Shown here one piece after another: positions 43,379 to 52,097 of a stretch of 52,097 nt of DNA. The position numbers were made by a program, and so were the translations under genes. The notes below the pieces were generated by a model. The model was not told the DNA's origin, ran no database searches, and was given only the letters and a program-made list of their open reading frames with translations. Where the stretch lies: the NCBI GenBank assembly GCA_016179055.1, contig JACOSC010000312.1, positions 1 to 52,097 of the forward strand. The letters are read 5' to 3'. Source of the DNA: Acidobacteriota bacterium (GTDB lineage: Bacteria; Acidobacteriota; UBA6911; JACOSC01). The stretch's first letter is position 1. Each line of letters begins with the position of its first letter.

Positions 43379-45685
43379 ATGAAGAAAATTGATCGTTATA
43401 TAATTAGTGAGCTGCTGCCGCCCTTCCTTGTCTGCTTGCTGGTATTTTCGTTTATAGTGTTTGCGCAAGAGCTGGGACGGCTGGTGCAACTCTTAATTTC
43501 AAGGGATGCCGGATGGCCGGTGGCCTTGAAGCTGGCGTTTTCCATTTTACCCAGAATCTTGATTTTTACGCTGCCGTTGTCTTTCTTGGTGGGCATCATC
43601 GTTGGATTTAGCCGGCTCTCCTCCGATAGTGAGATAATCGCGCTGCGGGCCAGCGGATTCCATTTGTTCTATATCTTACGACCGGCCATCATTCTATCGC
43701 TGTTGGTGTGGCTGGTCAGCTTGTCGCTGTCGCTCTATTGGCTCCCCCTGGGCAACGCTCGGCTACGCGCGCTGACCTATGAAATCGGTATGACCCAGGC
43801 CACGTCAGCCATACAGCCGAGAGTCTTCACGGAGGATTTGCCCAACACGGTCCTCTATATTGAATCGCTCTCGGAAAACCGCTCCCGCTGGCAAAATATT
43901 TTCCTGGCCGATACCGGCGACAAGACCGATCAAAAAATTATTCTGGCCCAGCGGGGCCGCTTACTCATGGAACCCTTTACCCGCAAGGTCCAAGCGCACC
44001 TGGAAAACGGCCTTATCTACAAAGTAGATATGGAACGCAGCGATAAAGATAACGTTAGCCGCTTTGAGACGACGGAACTTCCGATCGCCAGTGAGGACGC
44101 GCCGGTGCAGAGGCCGCGTGAGCGCAGAACCGAAGAGTTGACGATACGGCAATTATGGCAGCACATACGCGCGCGCACGGCGCAAGCCCGTGAGATGCAG
44201 GTGGAGTTGAATCTTCGCTTGGCGCTGGCCTTCTCCGTCTGGGCATTCTGTTTGATGGGCGTTCCGCTCGGCATTTTCACGCGCAAAGGCGGACGCGCCA
44301 CCGGATTTGTCGTCGGAATTCTGTTGATCATGCTGTTTTATATATTGCTGTTTGCCGGCAAACGGCTCGCCGTCGCCGGCACATGGTCGCCGGTTCTGGG
44401 CGTATGGACGGCCGATATTGTCTTCTTCATGCTTGGCCTTTTGCTTATGGTCAAGAGCAATCAGGACCTGAACATTATCCGCCATATTTCAGCGTCGCAC
44501 ATCTGGGCAGGGTTGCGCGCCCAGCTCGCGCCATGGATTGCCGCCCGGCGGCGACGAACGGCGGAGAATGCCGTGCCGCGGACGGCGACAAGCTTTCAGA
44601 TCATGCGCGTGGCGAGCCTGTACGTTACACGCAGCTTCCTGGGTTTCTTTCTGCTCTCGCTCGGCGCCTGTCTGGCGTTGTTCATTGTGTTCACGCTTTT
44701 CGAATTGATTGACGATATCGTGCGCAATAATATACCGGTGCTGCTGATGCTGCTTTATTTTATTTATTTGACGCCGCAGATACTGGTCGTTGTAGTCCCA
44801 CTTTCCATTCTCTTGGGCGCCTTGATTAGTTACGGCATTCTTGAAAAATCCAATCAGATGATGGCGTTTAAGGCGGGCGGCATCAGTGTGTATCGGCTGA
44901 CGGCCCCGGTGATCATCGCCGCCTTGGGCATCTCCGGGGTTATGTATTCCATACAGGAATACGTTCTTCCCGATGCCAATCAGCGGCAGGACAGCCTGCG
45001 CCACGTTATTAAGGGCCGGCCGCCGCAGACTACTTTTCGGCCCGAGCGAAAGTGGACCTTTGGCGACGGCAACCGAATTTTCAATTATGCCTACTTTGAT
45101 CCGCGGCAAAATCGGTTCGGCGAATTCAATTTGTACGAAGTGGACGTGACGCGGCAAATTATCCACCGGCGGATTTACGGCTTGCGCGCGCAGTGTGAGA
45201 GCGGGCGCGGCTGGATCTTGGAAAAGGGCTGGGTGCGCGATTTTGGCACGGATACATTTTATCGTTTTGAGAAAGAGAAGTTTAATTTCCCCGAGTCGGC
45301 CGAGTACTTTAAGGAAGGGTTGATGGATCCAAAAGAGTCCAGCAAGATGACCTATGCCGAGCTACGCGATTATATTGCCCGGCTGCGCCGCAGCGGCGTC
45401 GACACGGCTATGTTGAAGATGGAGCTCTACCGCAAGGTGTCATTTCCGCTATCCGCGCTGGTCATGGTATTGCTGGCGATCCCGTTCTCTTTTTTGATTG
45501 GCAAGCGCGGAGCGTTTCATGGGATTGCCGCCAGTGTAGTTATCGGCATTGTTTACTGGGGAACCATGAACCTCTTCGAAGCGCTCGGGTCTTACGGACT
45601 ACTCTCTCCGCTGTTGGCGGCCTGGGCGCCGAATATTTTGTATAGCGCTGTCGGTCTCTACTCATTATTTACCATTCGCACCTGA
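43379..45685 (+). CDS. lptFG: Fused LptF-LptG lipopolysaccharide export permease
   Basis: 769 residues, twice the usual length, with two YjgP/YjgQ repeats. Residues 1-~375 begin MKKIDRYIISELLPPFLVCL and residues ~400-769 begin MRVASLYVTRSFLGFFLLSL; each repeat has three N-terminal membrane segments, a periplasmic beta-jellyroll part and three C-terminal membrane segments. LptF and LptG normally form a heterodimer with LptB2 that drives LPS from the inner membrane to the LptC bridge, so one chain can supply both. Domain junction is a basic linker (IAARRRRTAENAVPRTA). ATG at 43379 is chosen over a TTG at 43373. Confidence 0.88.
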   Translation: MKKIDRYIISELLPPFLVCLLVFSFIVFAQELGRLVQLLISRDAGWPVALKLAFSILPRILIFTLPLSFLVGIIVGFSRLSSDSEIIALRASGFHLFYILRPAIILSLLVWLVSLSLSLYWLPLGNARLRALTYEIGMTQATSAIQPRVFTEDLPNTVLYIESLSENRSRWQNIFLADTGDKTDQKIILAQRGRLLMEPFTRKVQAHLENGLIYKVDMERSDKDNVSRFETTELPIASEDAPVQRPRERRTEELTIRQLWQHIRARTAQAREMQVELNLRLALAFSVWAFCLMGVPLGIFTRKGGRATGFVVGILLIMLFYILLFAGKRLAVAGTWSPVLGVWTADIVFFMLGLLLMVKSNQDLNIIRHISASHIWAGLRAQLAPWIAARRRRTAENAVPRTATSFQIMRVASLYVTRSFLGFFLLSLGACLALFIVFTLFELIDDIVRNNIPVLLMLLYFIYLTPQILVVVVPLSILLGALISYGILEKSNQMMAFKAGGISVYRLTAPVIIAALGISGVMYSIQEYVLPDANQRQDSLRHVIKGRPPQTTFRPERKWTFGDGNRIFNYAYFDPRQNRFGEFNLYEVDVTRQIIHRRIYGLRAQCESGRGWILEKGWVRDFGTDTFYRFEKEKFNFPESAEYFKEGLMDPKESSKMTYAELRDYIARLRRSGVDTAMLKMELYRKVSFPLSALVMVLLAIPFSFLIGKRGAFHGIAASVVIGIVYWGTMNLFEALGSYGLLSPLLAAWAPNILYSAVGLYSLFTIRT

Positions 45686-45737
45686 TGGCCGAAAGGTGGG
45701 ATAGGCATCTTACCTGAGTCGCTTTTCCAAGAACATT

Positions 45738-46029
45738 GTAACTGTTCAGCCCCGCTTTCGACCAAGCCGGAGGCTTGACAGCTATTAGCCGGTGGTTGAG
45801 CGCAGCGATACCACCGGTCAACGAACGAAAAACGGATGCACCCCGCCGGGGTGCGCCGGTTTTCATGACGTGCGTTCCGGTGGTATCGCTGCGCTCAACC
45901 ACCGGCTAATAGCTGGAAACCCTCCGGGTTTCCGTGCGATTCCTGATTTCGAATTTCGTAATTGCGCAACCACTCGCGCGTTAGGCTGCCCCGCCGATAC
46001 GGAACCGCTGCCATGGGCTGAGCAGATAC
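45738..46029. mobile_element. GTAAC-ended element with 38-bp perfect internal inverted repeat
   Basis: Starts GTAACTGTTCAGCCCCG and ends CCATGGGCTGAGCAGATAC. Flanks AGAACATT and ATCACATT agree at 6 of 8 positions. Inside, 45780-45817 (AGCTATTAGCCGGTGGTTGA...) is mirrored exactly at 45877-45914, enclosing a GCACCCCGCCGGGGTGC hairpin. Confidence 0.6.
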
Positions 46030-46049
46030 ATCACATTTTTTGAAAGATT

Positions 46050-46305
46050 TAGTGCGCACGCCCGACTCCGCCACGGTACACTCAGACCCGTAGTTGGCTC
46101 TCCGATTTTAGGTATCCGGTACGATTATTGGTATTGAAGACGATGGTGTCGTAGTGTGACGTGTAGGTAGTGGCCCTAATGGCTATCCCGTGGCTGCGGT
46201 TCAATCGTCCCGACAGCGTCGGGACGAAAGGGATTTCTGCCGCCGGACCTACCGTGCCTTGAAAGGCACGGCTAAAGTCATTAGTCCGCTACGCGGCCCC
46301 GGAGT
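46050..46305. repeat. Composite repeat (GTCCCGACAGCGTCGGGAC type), copy 3, inverted
   Basis: Inverted relative to 33650-33900: GTAGTTGGCTCTCCG, GAAGACGATGGTGTCG, GGTTCAATCGTCCCGACAGC and CCGTGCCTTGAAAGGCACGG occur in mirror order. Non-coding. Confidence 0.6.
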
Positions 46306-46740
46306 TTGGACATTTGCTACAGCCCGTCGCGATCCTTTCATCCCCACCACTTCGAGCGAGTGCCCCGCCATAGCCCGCAGCTTGTTCCCATAGCTCCGAA
46401 GGAGCGGGCTATAATAGCCAGGGGCAAGCGCCGCGCCGCCCCTGGTACATAACATGGCCGAAGCTATGCGCCCTGAAAGGGCGCGCTACCCTTCGGATCG
46501 ATTATTACGTATGGAAGAAAACGACGGCGGTATAGGAATTGATCTCCATTATTGCGCCCTTTCAGGGCTTGCGTGCTTGGGAGGCTTTCTTTCCAGGGGC
46601 GGCGCTGCGCTTGCCCCTGGCTATTATAGCTCGCTCCTGCGGAGCTGCGGGTTGCATGCAGCACTTCACTCCATACCAAATGCCGAAACTCCAGCTTACC
46701 GCCGCCGGTACTGTATTGGTTGGCAGTTCTAATGCCTGGG
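46306..46740. repeat. Composite palindromic repeat, inverted copy
   Basis: Inverted counterpart of 26461-26905, with CCACCACTTCGAGCGAGTGC, CTATAATAGCCAGGGGCAAG, GCCCTGAAAGGGCGCG, TACGTATGGAAGAAAACGAC and CAGGGGCGGCGCTGCGCTTG. It directly follows the repeat at 46050-46305. Confidence 0.65.
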
Positions 46741-46852
46741 TGGCTGTCCCGTTGCATTGCTTTCATTCCTTCGCGATCTCGCTCAGGGAGGCCGGTCAAA
46801 ACGGCCACAGGGAAGCCGGCCGGATCCCGCCTTAGCTTTTCGTAGCGCCAGG

Positions 46853-48361
46853 CTACTTCTCGAACAGTTCCGTGTTGGATAGTACGCGTATCTTCTTCTG
46901 GTTGATATTGAGCGGATAAACTTCGATGAGCTTATCCTCCTCCTGGATTTCTTTCGAGACCGGGCTCGCGTACGTCACGGGAGATTTAATGTTGGCCATG
47001 AGGTCGGCCTTCAACGCCTCTGCGCCTTTGGTTACGATGGCGATCTTTACATTTCTGTATTGCAAGTGTTTCTTGATCGCGCGGTTGACATCAGCTACCG
47101 TCAGCTTGGGCAATTCTTCCTGGATCCTATCAATATAGTATTTCGTTCCGTAAAAATCAGAATCAAGATAGTAGCCGAGACGCTGGCTCATGGTCTGAAC
47201 CCAGAGCTTCGAGTAATTGAGCACGAATTTTCGGGTGTTCTCGAAATCCTCCGGGCTTAGTCCCTTGTCTACCAGCTTCTGCAACTCCCAAAGGGCATTG
47301 CGCAGGCCAAAGTGCCGGTTGGCATGCTCGATGGGACGGAGCCATATGCTGAAGAACTGTTGTCGCCGGGGAATATTCGGCCGAGGAAACACTGTGCCGG
47401 GATACTCCATGAAATTTTCGATATAGGAGTAATCGCCGTAATTCAACCCGCGCCAGCCGCGTAGGTGCTGCATCAGCGCGCCGTTAAAAGTCCGGTGTTC
47501 GCCGAGGTAGGAGTTGGCTACCAGCAGCGCGTAGAAATCCTTGTCGGCACGAGTCACTTGAATCGGGAATCCCATGGAAATCGCCGTGGAGCGGCATTCC
47601 TTTTCCACCAGCAAAATTTCGTGGTCCACGATCGGTTCGGGTTGCGGATCGGGCTCGGCGGCGGGCTTGCCGGCCGGCAGACGGGCGAAATCGCGCGGGA
47701 GGCGTGACATAAAGTCCTTGGGATAACCGCCGGCAATGCCAATCGTGATGTTACCCCGCGTATACATTTTCTTGTAAAATGCTTTGACATCTTCCAGTGT
47801 TACGGCTTTTAGCCCCTGCACGGTTCCTATCTCGGGAGTGCCGTAAGTGGTATTGGCATACATAAAAGTGTTCAAGGCTTGCTTGCCTAAGTTCTCATCA
47901 TCGTTGCCGCGCAAGGTGTTTTGCAACGCGTTAAGCAGGTTGGTTTGGTGGCGCTTGAAATCTTCCGGGTCAAATCGGGGCTCGAGCAAGAGGCTCGACA
48001 AAATGGCATAGAACTTCTCCAAGTGGTCGCGGTGCACCTCTCCAATGAAGACCGTTACCTCCTTGTCAAATTGTGGGCTAACGGTGGCCGCCCATGGGTA
48101 CAACGTCTTAACCACTTGTTGGTAGGTCAAGTTTTTAGTTCCGCCGTGGCCGATCATCAAGGCGGTTAGCGCATTGAGCCCGTTCTTGCCTTGCGGATCG
48201 CGCGCCGATCCGCTGCCGATCACAGCGCGAAACGTAACCAACGGGGAATTCGCCGAAGGCCGTTCAAGCACTTTGACTCGATCACTGGGTGCGGAGTTCA
48301 TGCTTGTCATGGATGCCCCTATGCAAAAAAATAGTATTGCAACTAAAACCGTCCCTCTCAT
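46853..48361 (-). CDS. M16-family peptidase-like protein, probably non-catalytic partner
   Basis: 502 residues with a short signal-like N-terminus (GTVLVAILFFCIGAS). The M16 fold is visible (FRAVIGSGSARDPQGKNGLN, GLKAVTLEDVKAFYKKMYTR, GNITIGIAGGYP), but the zinc motif HxxEH is absent; the corresponding segment is LNALTALMIGHGGT. Paired M16 proteins, one active and one not, are known (for example mitochondrial processing peptidase and bacterial pairs). Its ATG overlaps the stop of the upstream M16 gene (TAATG), supporting a heterodimer. YGDYSYIENF and the C-terminal KVAIVTKG-like segment fit the second M16 domain. Confidence 0.8.
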   Translation of the reverse strand: MRGTVLVAILFFCIGASMTSMNSAPSDRVKVLERPSANSPLVTFRAVIGSGSARDPQGKNGLNALTALMIGHGGTKNLTYQQVVKTLYPWAATVSPQFDKEVTVFIGEVHRDHLEKFYAILSSLLLEPRFDPEDFKRHQTNLLNALQNTLRGNDDENLGKQALNTFMYANTTYGTPEIGTVQGLKAVTLEDVKAFYKKMYTRGNITIGIAGGYPKDFMSRLPRDFARLPAGKPAAEPDPQPEPIVDHEILLVEKECRSTAISMGFPIQVTRADKDFYALLVANSYLGEHRTFNGALMQHLRGWRGLNYGDYSYIENFMEYPGTVFPRPNIPRRQQFFSIWLRPIEHANRHFGLRNALWELQKLVDKGLSPEDFENTRKFVLNYSKLWVQTMSQRLGYYLDSDFYGTKYYIDRIQEELPKLTVADVNRAIKKHLQYRNVKIAIVTKGAEALKADLMANIKSPVTYASPVSKEIQEEDKLIEVYPLNINQKKIRVLSNTELFEK

Positions 48362-49704
48362 TATTTTTGTTCCTCCGTTAAGATAACCACCGTGCGATTC
48401 TCTCGCGTAAAGTATTTCTTTGCGACCGCCATCAAGTCTTCGGCCGTCACGCGGTCATACATGGCATATACGCGGTTGATTGAGTCGGGATTGCCGGTCA
48501 GCTCCAAAAAATGGCCCAGCGTATTGGCTACACTGTCCGGGTTATTCATACGCATGGCGAGAGAGTACCGCATGTTGGATTTGATCTCCGCCAGGCGACC
48601 GGCGTCGACCGGCTTTGATTTCGCCTCTTCCATCGCCGCATCGATTTCGCTCCGTACGGCATCGATATCTTGTGCGCTCTTGATACGGGTACTGACGATA
48701 AATAGCGCGGGATCACGCCGATCTTGCGCACTGCCGCCAATAAACTCGACCATTTGTTTCTGCAAGACCAGCTTTTGAAAAAGGGGCGCACTCTGCGAGA
48801 AGACCATTTGGGAAAGAATGTCGAGCGCCGGCATGGTCTGGGTCCGCTCGTCAAATTCCGGCACGTGATAGCCGATCATAAGGTAGGGCAAGGTTCGATT
48901 CTTCCATGCCATGCGGACCAGCTTCTCGGCGGTTTGCGGCGGCTCTTGGGGAATTTCAACCTGGTAGTCGCCGCGCGTCCATCGGCCATAATAATTCTTC
49001 ACCCATTGCAACAGCTTGGCCTGATCAAAATCGCCCACCACCACTATAATACAATTCTCCGGCCGGTAATAGCGCGAGAAGAACTTCAGACTGTAAGCGT
49101 ACTGGTTGGGCATGTCCTTGATGTCCGCAAGGAAACCCATGGTCGTATGCTTGTAGGTATGCGCGACAAAGGCCTCATCGCGTAACCGTTCATACATGGC
49201 CGCCATGGGGTTGGAATAATTTTTGTTGTACTCGCCGAGCACGGCGCCCGCTTCCGTCTTAAAGCCTTCCTCGTTATATTTCAAATTCATGAAGCGATCG
49301 GCTTCCAGCTCGATCATCTTCTCCAATTCCGAGGAGCTGAAGACGGCATGGTAACAGGTCCAATCGTCGGTAGTGAAGGCGTTGGAATCGGCTCCCATGA
49401 CTTTAAGCACCTCGTGATACTTTTCCGTCGAGTAACGCTCGGTGCCCCGGAACATCATGTGTTCAAAAAAGTGGGCGAATCCGGAATGTCCCGGTTCAAC
49501 TTCATTGCGAGAACCTGTGCGGACGACGGTGTAGTAGGCAACCAGTCCCGGACTGTCAAAGGGCACAGCCACGACCCTCAGACCATTCTCCAAAGTTGAC
49601 TGATTAATCTTGAATGGAAAGATTTTGTTCTCTTCCGCGAGAGGGCTATTCATAAGCAAGACTCCTATAGCCAACACGGCTAGCGACGAAACGACTACCT
49701 TCAT
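48361..49704 (-). CDS. M16 zinc metallopeptidase, catalytic subunit
   Basis: ATG at 49704 with AGAGGAG 7 nt upstream, starting a signal peptide (MKVVVSSLAVLAIGVLLMNS, then PLA|EE); the frame upstream of it is dispensable. 447 residues. The inverted zinc motif is H78-F-F-E-H82 (SGFAHFFEHMMFRGTERY), with the distal ligand in FKTEAGAVLGEYNKNY. VVVGDFDQAKLLQWVKNYYG and the second-domain VEFIGGSAQDRRDP complete the fold. Likely periplasmic, degrading peptides with the non-catalytic partner encoded immediately downstream. Confidence 0.88.
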   Translation of the reverse strand: MKVVVSSLAVLAIGVLLMNSPLAEENKIFPFKINQSTLENGLRVVAVPFDSPGLVAYYTVVRTGSRNEVEPGHSGFAHFFEHMMFRGTERYSTEKYHEVLKVMGADSNAFTTDDWTCYHAVFSSSELEKMIELEADRFMNLKYNEEGFKTEAGAVLGEYNKNYSNPMAAMYERLRDEAFVAHTYKHTTMGFLADIKDMPNQYAYSLKFFSRYYRPENCIIVVVGDFDQAKLLQWVKNYYGRWTRGDYQVEIPQEPPQTAEKLVRMAWKNRTLPYLMIGYHVPEFDERTQTMPALDILSQMVFSQSAPLFQKLVLQKQMVEFIGGSAQDRRDPALFIVSTRIKSAQDIDAVRSEIDAAMEEAKSKPVDAGRLAEIKSNMRYSLAMRMNNPDSVANTLGHFLELTGNPDSINRVYAMYDRVTAEDLMAVAKKYFTRENRTVVILTEEQK

Positions 49705-49903
49705 AGTGTGACTCCTCTGTGCGGAAGGCCCGTGCGTCGCTGCTATACGTTTGGCCGCGGCGACGAGGACTTTGCGCGCATTTGGTAGCTGGGTGATAAA
49801 CAGTAACACCTTAGTCATGGAAGGCTAAGAAACTTTGGCCGGTGAGGGCATGATCTGTATGCCGACCATAACTGAGCCCTTACGATAAACGCAAAATTAC
49901 TTC

Positions 49904-49964
49904 GTAACTGTTCAGGCATGCCTCTCTGCCCCTAGGGGCTAAGGAGCGACGGCTAAATAGATAC
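49904..49964. mobile_element. Minimal GTAAC-ended element, TSD ATTACTTC
   Basis: Only 61 bp, GTAACTGTTCAGGCATGCC to GGCTAAATAGATAC, with a CCCCTAGGGG hairpin inside. ATTACTTC is exactly duplicated at 49896-49903 and 49965-49972. The right duplication abuts the stop codon of the following dehydrogenase gene. Confidence 0.75.
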
Positions 49965-49972
49965 ATTACTTC

Positions 49973-51544
49973 TTACTCAACCCGTGTTTGGCTTTGCTCG
50001 CGCAGGAACTGCTGCACATAATAAGGGCCGAGCGCGCCTTTACCGCTCGAGCCGCTGCCTTTCCATCCGCCAAATGACTGAATGCCGGGCCAGGCGCCGG
50101 TGGTGGCGCCGGCGGCGCGATTGGCGTAGGTGACGCCCGCCTCAATGTTATCGAAGAAGTACCGCACCTCCTCGGGATTTCGGCTGAAAATGCCGGCGGT
50201 CAATCCGAATTCGGACCGGTTGCACCAGTCGAGGGCCTCGGCAAGCGAACTGACGTCGGTCAAGCAAAGGATGGGCAAGAACAATTCGTGTTTAAATAAA
50301 TGGTGGTCTTTGGGCAATTGGTCGACCAGAGTCGGTGTGACATAGTACCCGTGGTTGAAGGGCTCTGCCGTGACGATTTGCCCGCCAAATAGTATATGAC
50401 CGTCCTTATGGGCTTGTTCGACATAGGTTTGGTAATCGCGATAAGCCGCGGCATTGATCAGCGGACCCATATAGGTATCGCGCTCGAGCGGAAATCCGAC
50501 TTTAAGCTTACGTGCCCGTTCAACCAGCAACTCCGTAAAACGCGCCTTCACGTCGCGATGAATGTACACGCGCGAGCAGGCGCTGCACTTTTGCCCATCG
50601 AAGCCAAACGCCGACTTAGTTACACCATCCGCGGCCTGCTCAAGATCAGCGCTGGGCATGATGATGCAGGGATTCTTGCCGCCCATTTCGGTAATGCAAG
50701 GCCGCGGCGCCTTTTCGCTAAAGCGGCGGTAAAGCGCGCTGCCCACGTCTAACGATCCGGTAAAGACGCAGCCCGATACATCGGGATTGGTTGCCAGCTC
50801 ATCGCCCAGCACCCGGCCCGATCCGGACAGGTAGTTAAAAACGCCTTCCGGCAGACCGGCCGCCGCCATGGCTTCGTAGAGCTTGAGTCCGCTGTACGGC
50901 GTATCCCCGGCCGGCTTGAAAACCACAGTGTTGCCGGCAGCCAGCGCGCCGGCGCACATACCGGTGGCCAACGCCATGGGAAAATTAAACGGAGAGATCA
51001 CCACCCATACGCCCCAGGGTTTGAGCACGCTGCAGGTTTTTTCAGTGGGCGAGCTCTGTCCGAGGGGCTGAGCATATCCGTTATTCAACTCAACCTGCTG
51101 GCAATAGTAGCGAATTAAATCCGCGGATTCTTCGACGTCACCGAGCGCTTCCAGCCGATTCTTGCCGGCCTCGAGGCTCAACAACACCGCCAATTCAAAC
51201 TTGTGATCGCTGATGTGATCGGCGGCGCGGCGCAACCGGGCAATGCGTTCCGGCCAGGGCAGCTTTCCCCATGTACGGAAGGCCGCTTTGGCCGCGGCAA
51301 TGGCGGCCCGGGCGTGCTCGGGTTGCCCCTTCTGAAAGTAGCCCAGGACCATACGCGTATCCGCGGGGCTGGTATTGACGCTCTCGCTGTCGGAACGCAA
51401 TGGTTCGCCGTTAATGAACATGGGATGATGTTGTCCGAGGCCGGCCTTTACCGGCGCAATGGCCGCTTCGTAGGCTTGGTGCAATTCCTCCGAAGGTCCG
51501 CTGACCGACGCGTAGGTGACTTTTAGCTGTGATGGTGACGTCAT
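49973..51544 (-). CDS. L-glutamate gamma-semialdehyde (P5C) dehydrogenase
   Basis: 523 residues, aldehyde dehydrogenase superfamily, RocA/PutA-C-like. It oxidises glutamate semialdehyde to glutamate with NAD(P), the second step of proline catabolism. Motifs: MFINGEPLRSDSESVNTSPA, ISPFNFPMALATGMCAGALA, VVFKPAGDTPYSG, catalytic Glu in ITEMGGKNPCII, catalytic Cys in GFDGQKCSACSRVY, and GWKGSGSSGKGALGPYYVQQ near the end. GGAGGAGG lies ~11 nt upstream of the ATG. No proline dehydrogenase gene is adjacent. Confidence 0.9.
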   Translation of the reverse strand: MTSPSQLKVTYASVSGPSEELHQAYEAAIAPVKAGLGQHHPMFINGEPLRSDSESVNTSPADTRMVLGYFQKGQPEHARAAIAAAKAAFRTWGKLPWPERIARLRRAADHISDHKFELAVLLSLEAGKNRLEALGDVEESADLIRYYCQQVELNNGYAQPLGQSSPTEKTCSVLKPWGVWVVISPFNFPMALATGMCAGALAAGNTVVFKPAGDTPYSGLKLYEAMAAAGLPEGVFNYLSGSGRVLGDELATNPDVSGCVFTGSLDVGSALYRRFSEKAPRPCITEMGGKNPCIIMPSADLEQAADGVTKSAFGFDGQKCSACSRVYIHRDVKARFTELLVERARKLKVGFPLERDTYMGPLINAAAYRDYQTYVEQAHKDGHILFGGQIVTAEPFNHGYYVTPTLVDQLPKDHHLFKHELFLPILCLTDVSSLAEALDWCNRSEFGLTAGIFSRNPEEVRYFFDNIEAGVTYANRAAGATTGAWPGIQSFGGWKGSGSSGKGALGPYYVQQFLREQSQTRVE

Positions 51545-51737
51545 AAGAATAAATCCTCCTCCTTAGCCTGGGCGGGGACTCCGCCGCGCGTCGGCGAGAC
51601 GGCGTTGGGCCTTGGTCCCGGCCGGCCACTGACAAATTCCATATTGGATTCAGGCACAAAACTTATCCCATTTGGGGAACAAATGACCATTCTACATATC
51701 AAGACCCAGCTTGTCCACCAATGCGTTACTGATCTGA

Positions 51738-52097
51738 CGTTCGATCCTAAGAAACGCGCGGATGCCAACCTTCAGTCCCGCGGGGTCCTGGAGTTTGGAC
51801 ATTTGTAGGGAGTGGGGTACCGCATACAATCCAAAGCTCCGAAGGAGCGAGCTGTAATAGCCAGGGGCAAGCGCAGCGCAGCCCCTGGAAAGAAAGCGTC
51901 CCCAGTTTGCAGCCCTGAAAGGGCGCACTAATGGAGATCAGTTCCAAGGCCGCCGTCGTTTTCTTCCATACGTATTAATCGATCAGAAGGGTATCCCGCC
52001 CTTTCAGGGCTTATAACTTATATAATCTTACATACCAGGGGCTGCGCGACGCTTGCCCCTGGCTGTTATAGCCCGCTCCTTCAGAGCTACGCGAGCC
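51738..52097. repeat. Composite palindromic repeat, copy continuing past the window
   Basis: Same order and orientation as 26461-26822 with roughly one difference per 8-10 bases by eye. It includes AAGAAACGCGCGGATGCC, GGGGTCCTGGAGTTTGG, GCCCTGAAAGGGCGCACTAA and CTTCCATACGTATT, and runs to the end of the window. Confidence 0.7.

Overview
The window looks like a chromosomal segment of an uncultivated, diderm (Gram-negative-type) bacterium. A fused LptF/LptG lipopolysaccharide-export permease implies an outer membrane. Several proteins carry Sec or Tat signal peptides. Central metabolism includes two ferredoxin-type 2-oxoacid oxidoreductase modules, a mixed-signature 6-phosphofructokinase, and adenosylhomocysteinase beside SAM synthetase. 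The fused LptFG and paired M16 peptidases recall Acidobacteriota-like genomes, but that is a weak inference and no ribosomal marker is present. TGA is used as a normal stop by many genes here, so the standard code applies, with one interesting exception.

Layout. 1-3240 is an accessory patch: a PIN-domain protein cut by the window edge, GC-rich degenerate repeats, an intact HigA-like antitoxin beside a dead HigB/RelE toxin, two diverged copies of a structured repeat, a DUF6429-type protein, and the 5' half of a tRNA-Leu(CAA). 3783-12967 is one tightly coupled five-gene operon. It encodes a KOR-like alpha, a fused beta-gamma, a protein with four [4Fe-4S] motifs, a fused gamma-alpha, and a POR-like beta with a ~590-residue unrecognised N-terminal region. 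13793-19486 (minus) is a giant Rhs/YD-repeat protein with 13 FG-GAP/VCBS-like repeats, a phospholipase-A2-like C-terminal tip and two N-terminal frameshifts. 20321-26078 (minus) holds a Uma2 nuclease-like protein, a Tat-exported amine oxidase, ahcY and metK. 27342-29362 has rfbC-like and pfk genes. 29697-31906 (minus) has uridine kinase, a hypothetical protein and an LLM-type flavin/F420 oxidoreductase. 32441-33517 is a DUF1573-like secreted protein interrupted by one in-frame TGA that looks like a selenocysteine codon. 34575-41084 carries exported proteins: an ARB-07466-like domain protein, an S8 protease, a small membrane protein and an LGFP-like protein. 41420-45685 has pgeF/YfiH, acpS, a GGCT-like protein and lptFG. 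46853-51544 (minus) has a catalytic/non-catalytic M16 peptidase pair and a P5C dehydrogenase.

Most intergenic regions are filled with palindromic repeats. Part of this clutter resolves into a family of short non-autonomous transposons. They share GTAACTRYTCA-type terminal inverted repeats and are flanked by 8-bp direct duplications that can be read directly (GATGTTTT, AATGTAAT, GAGCGACC, ATTACTTC, and TAATCATG/TAAGCATG). Those features match the IS66 pattern (GTAA ends, 8-bp duplication), although the interiors differ completely between copies.

The strongest candidates for something undescribed are (1) the DUF1573 candidate selenoprotein with a SECIS-like hairpin 21 nt after the UGA, (2) the double 2-oxoacid oxidoreductase operon with its four-cluster linker and large unknown domain, (3) the heterogeneous GTAAC/GTTAC mobile element family, and (4) the covarying hairpin repeat that flanks the toxin-antitoxin remnant.
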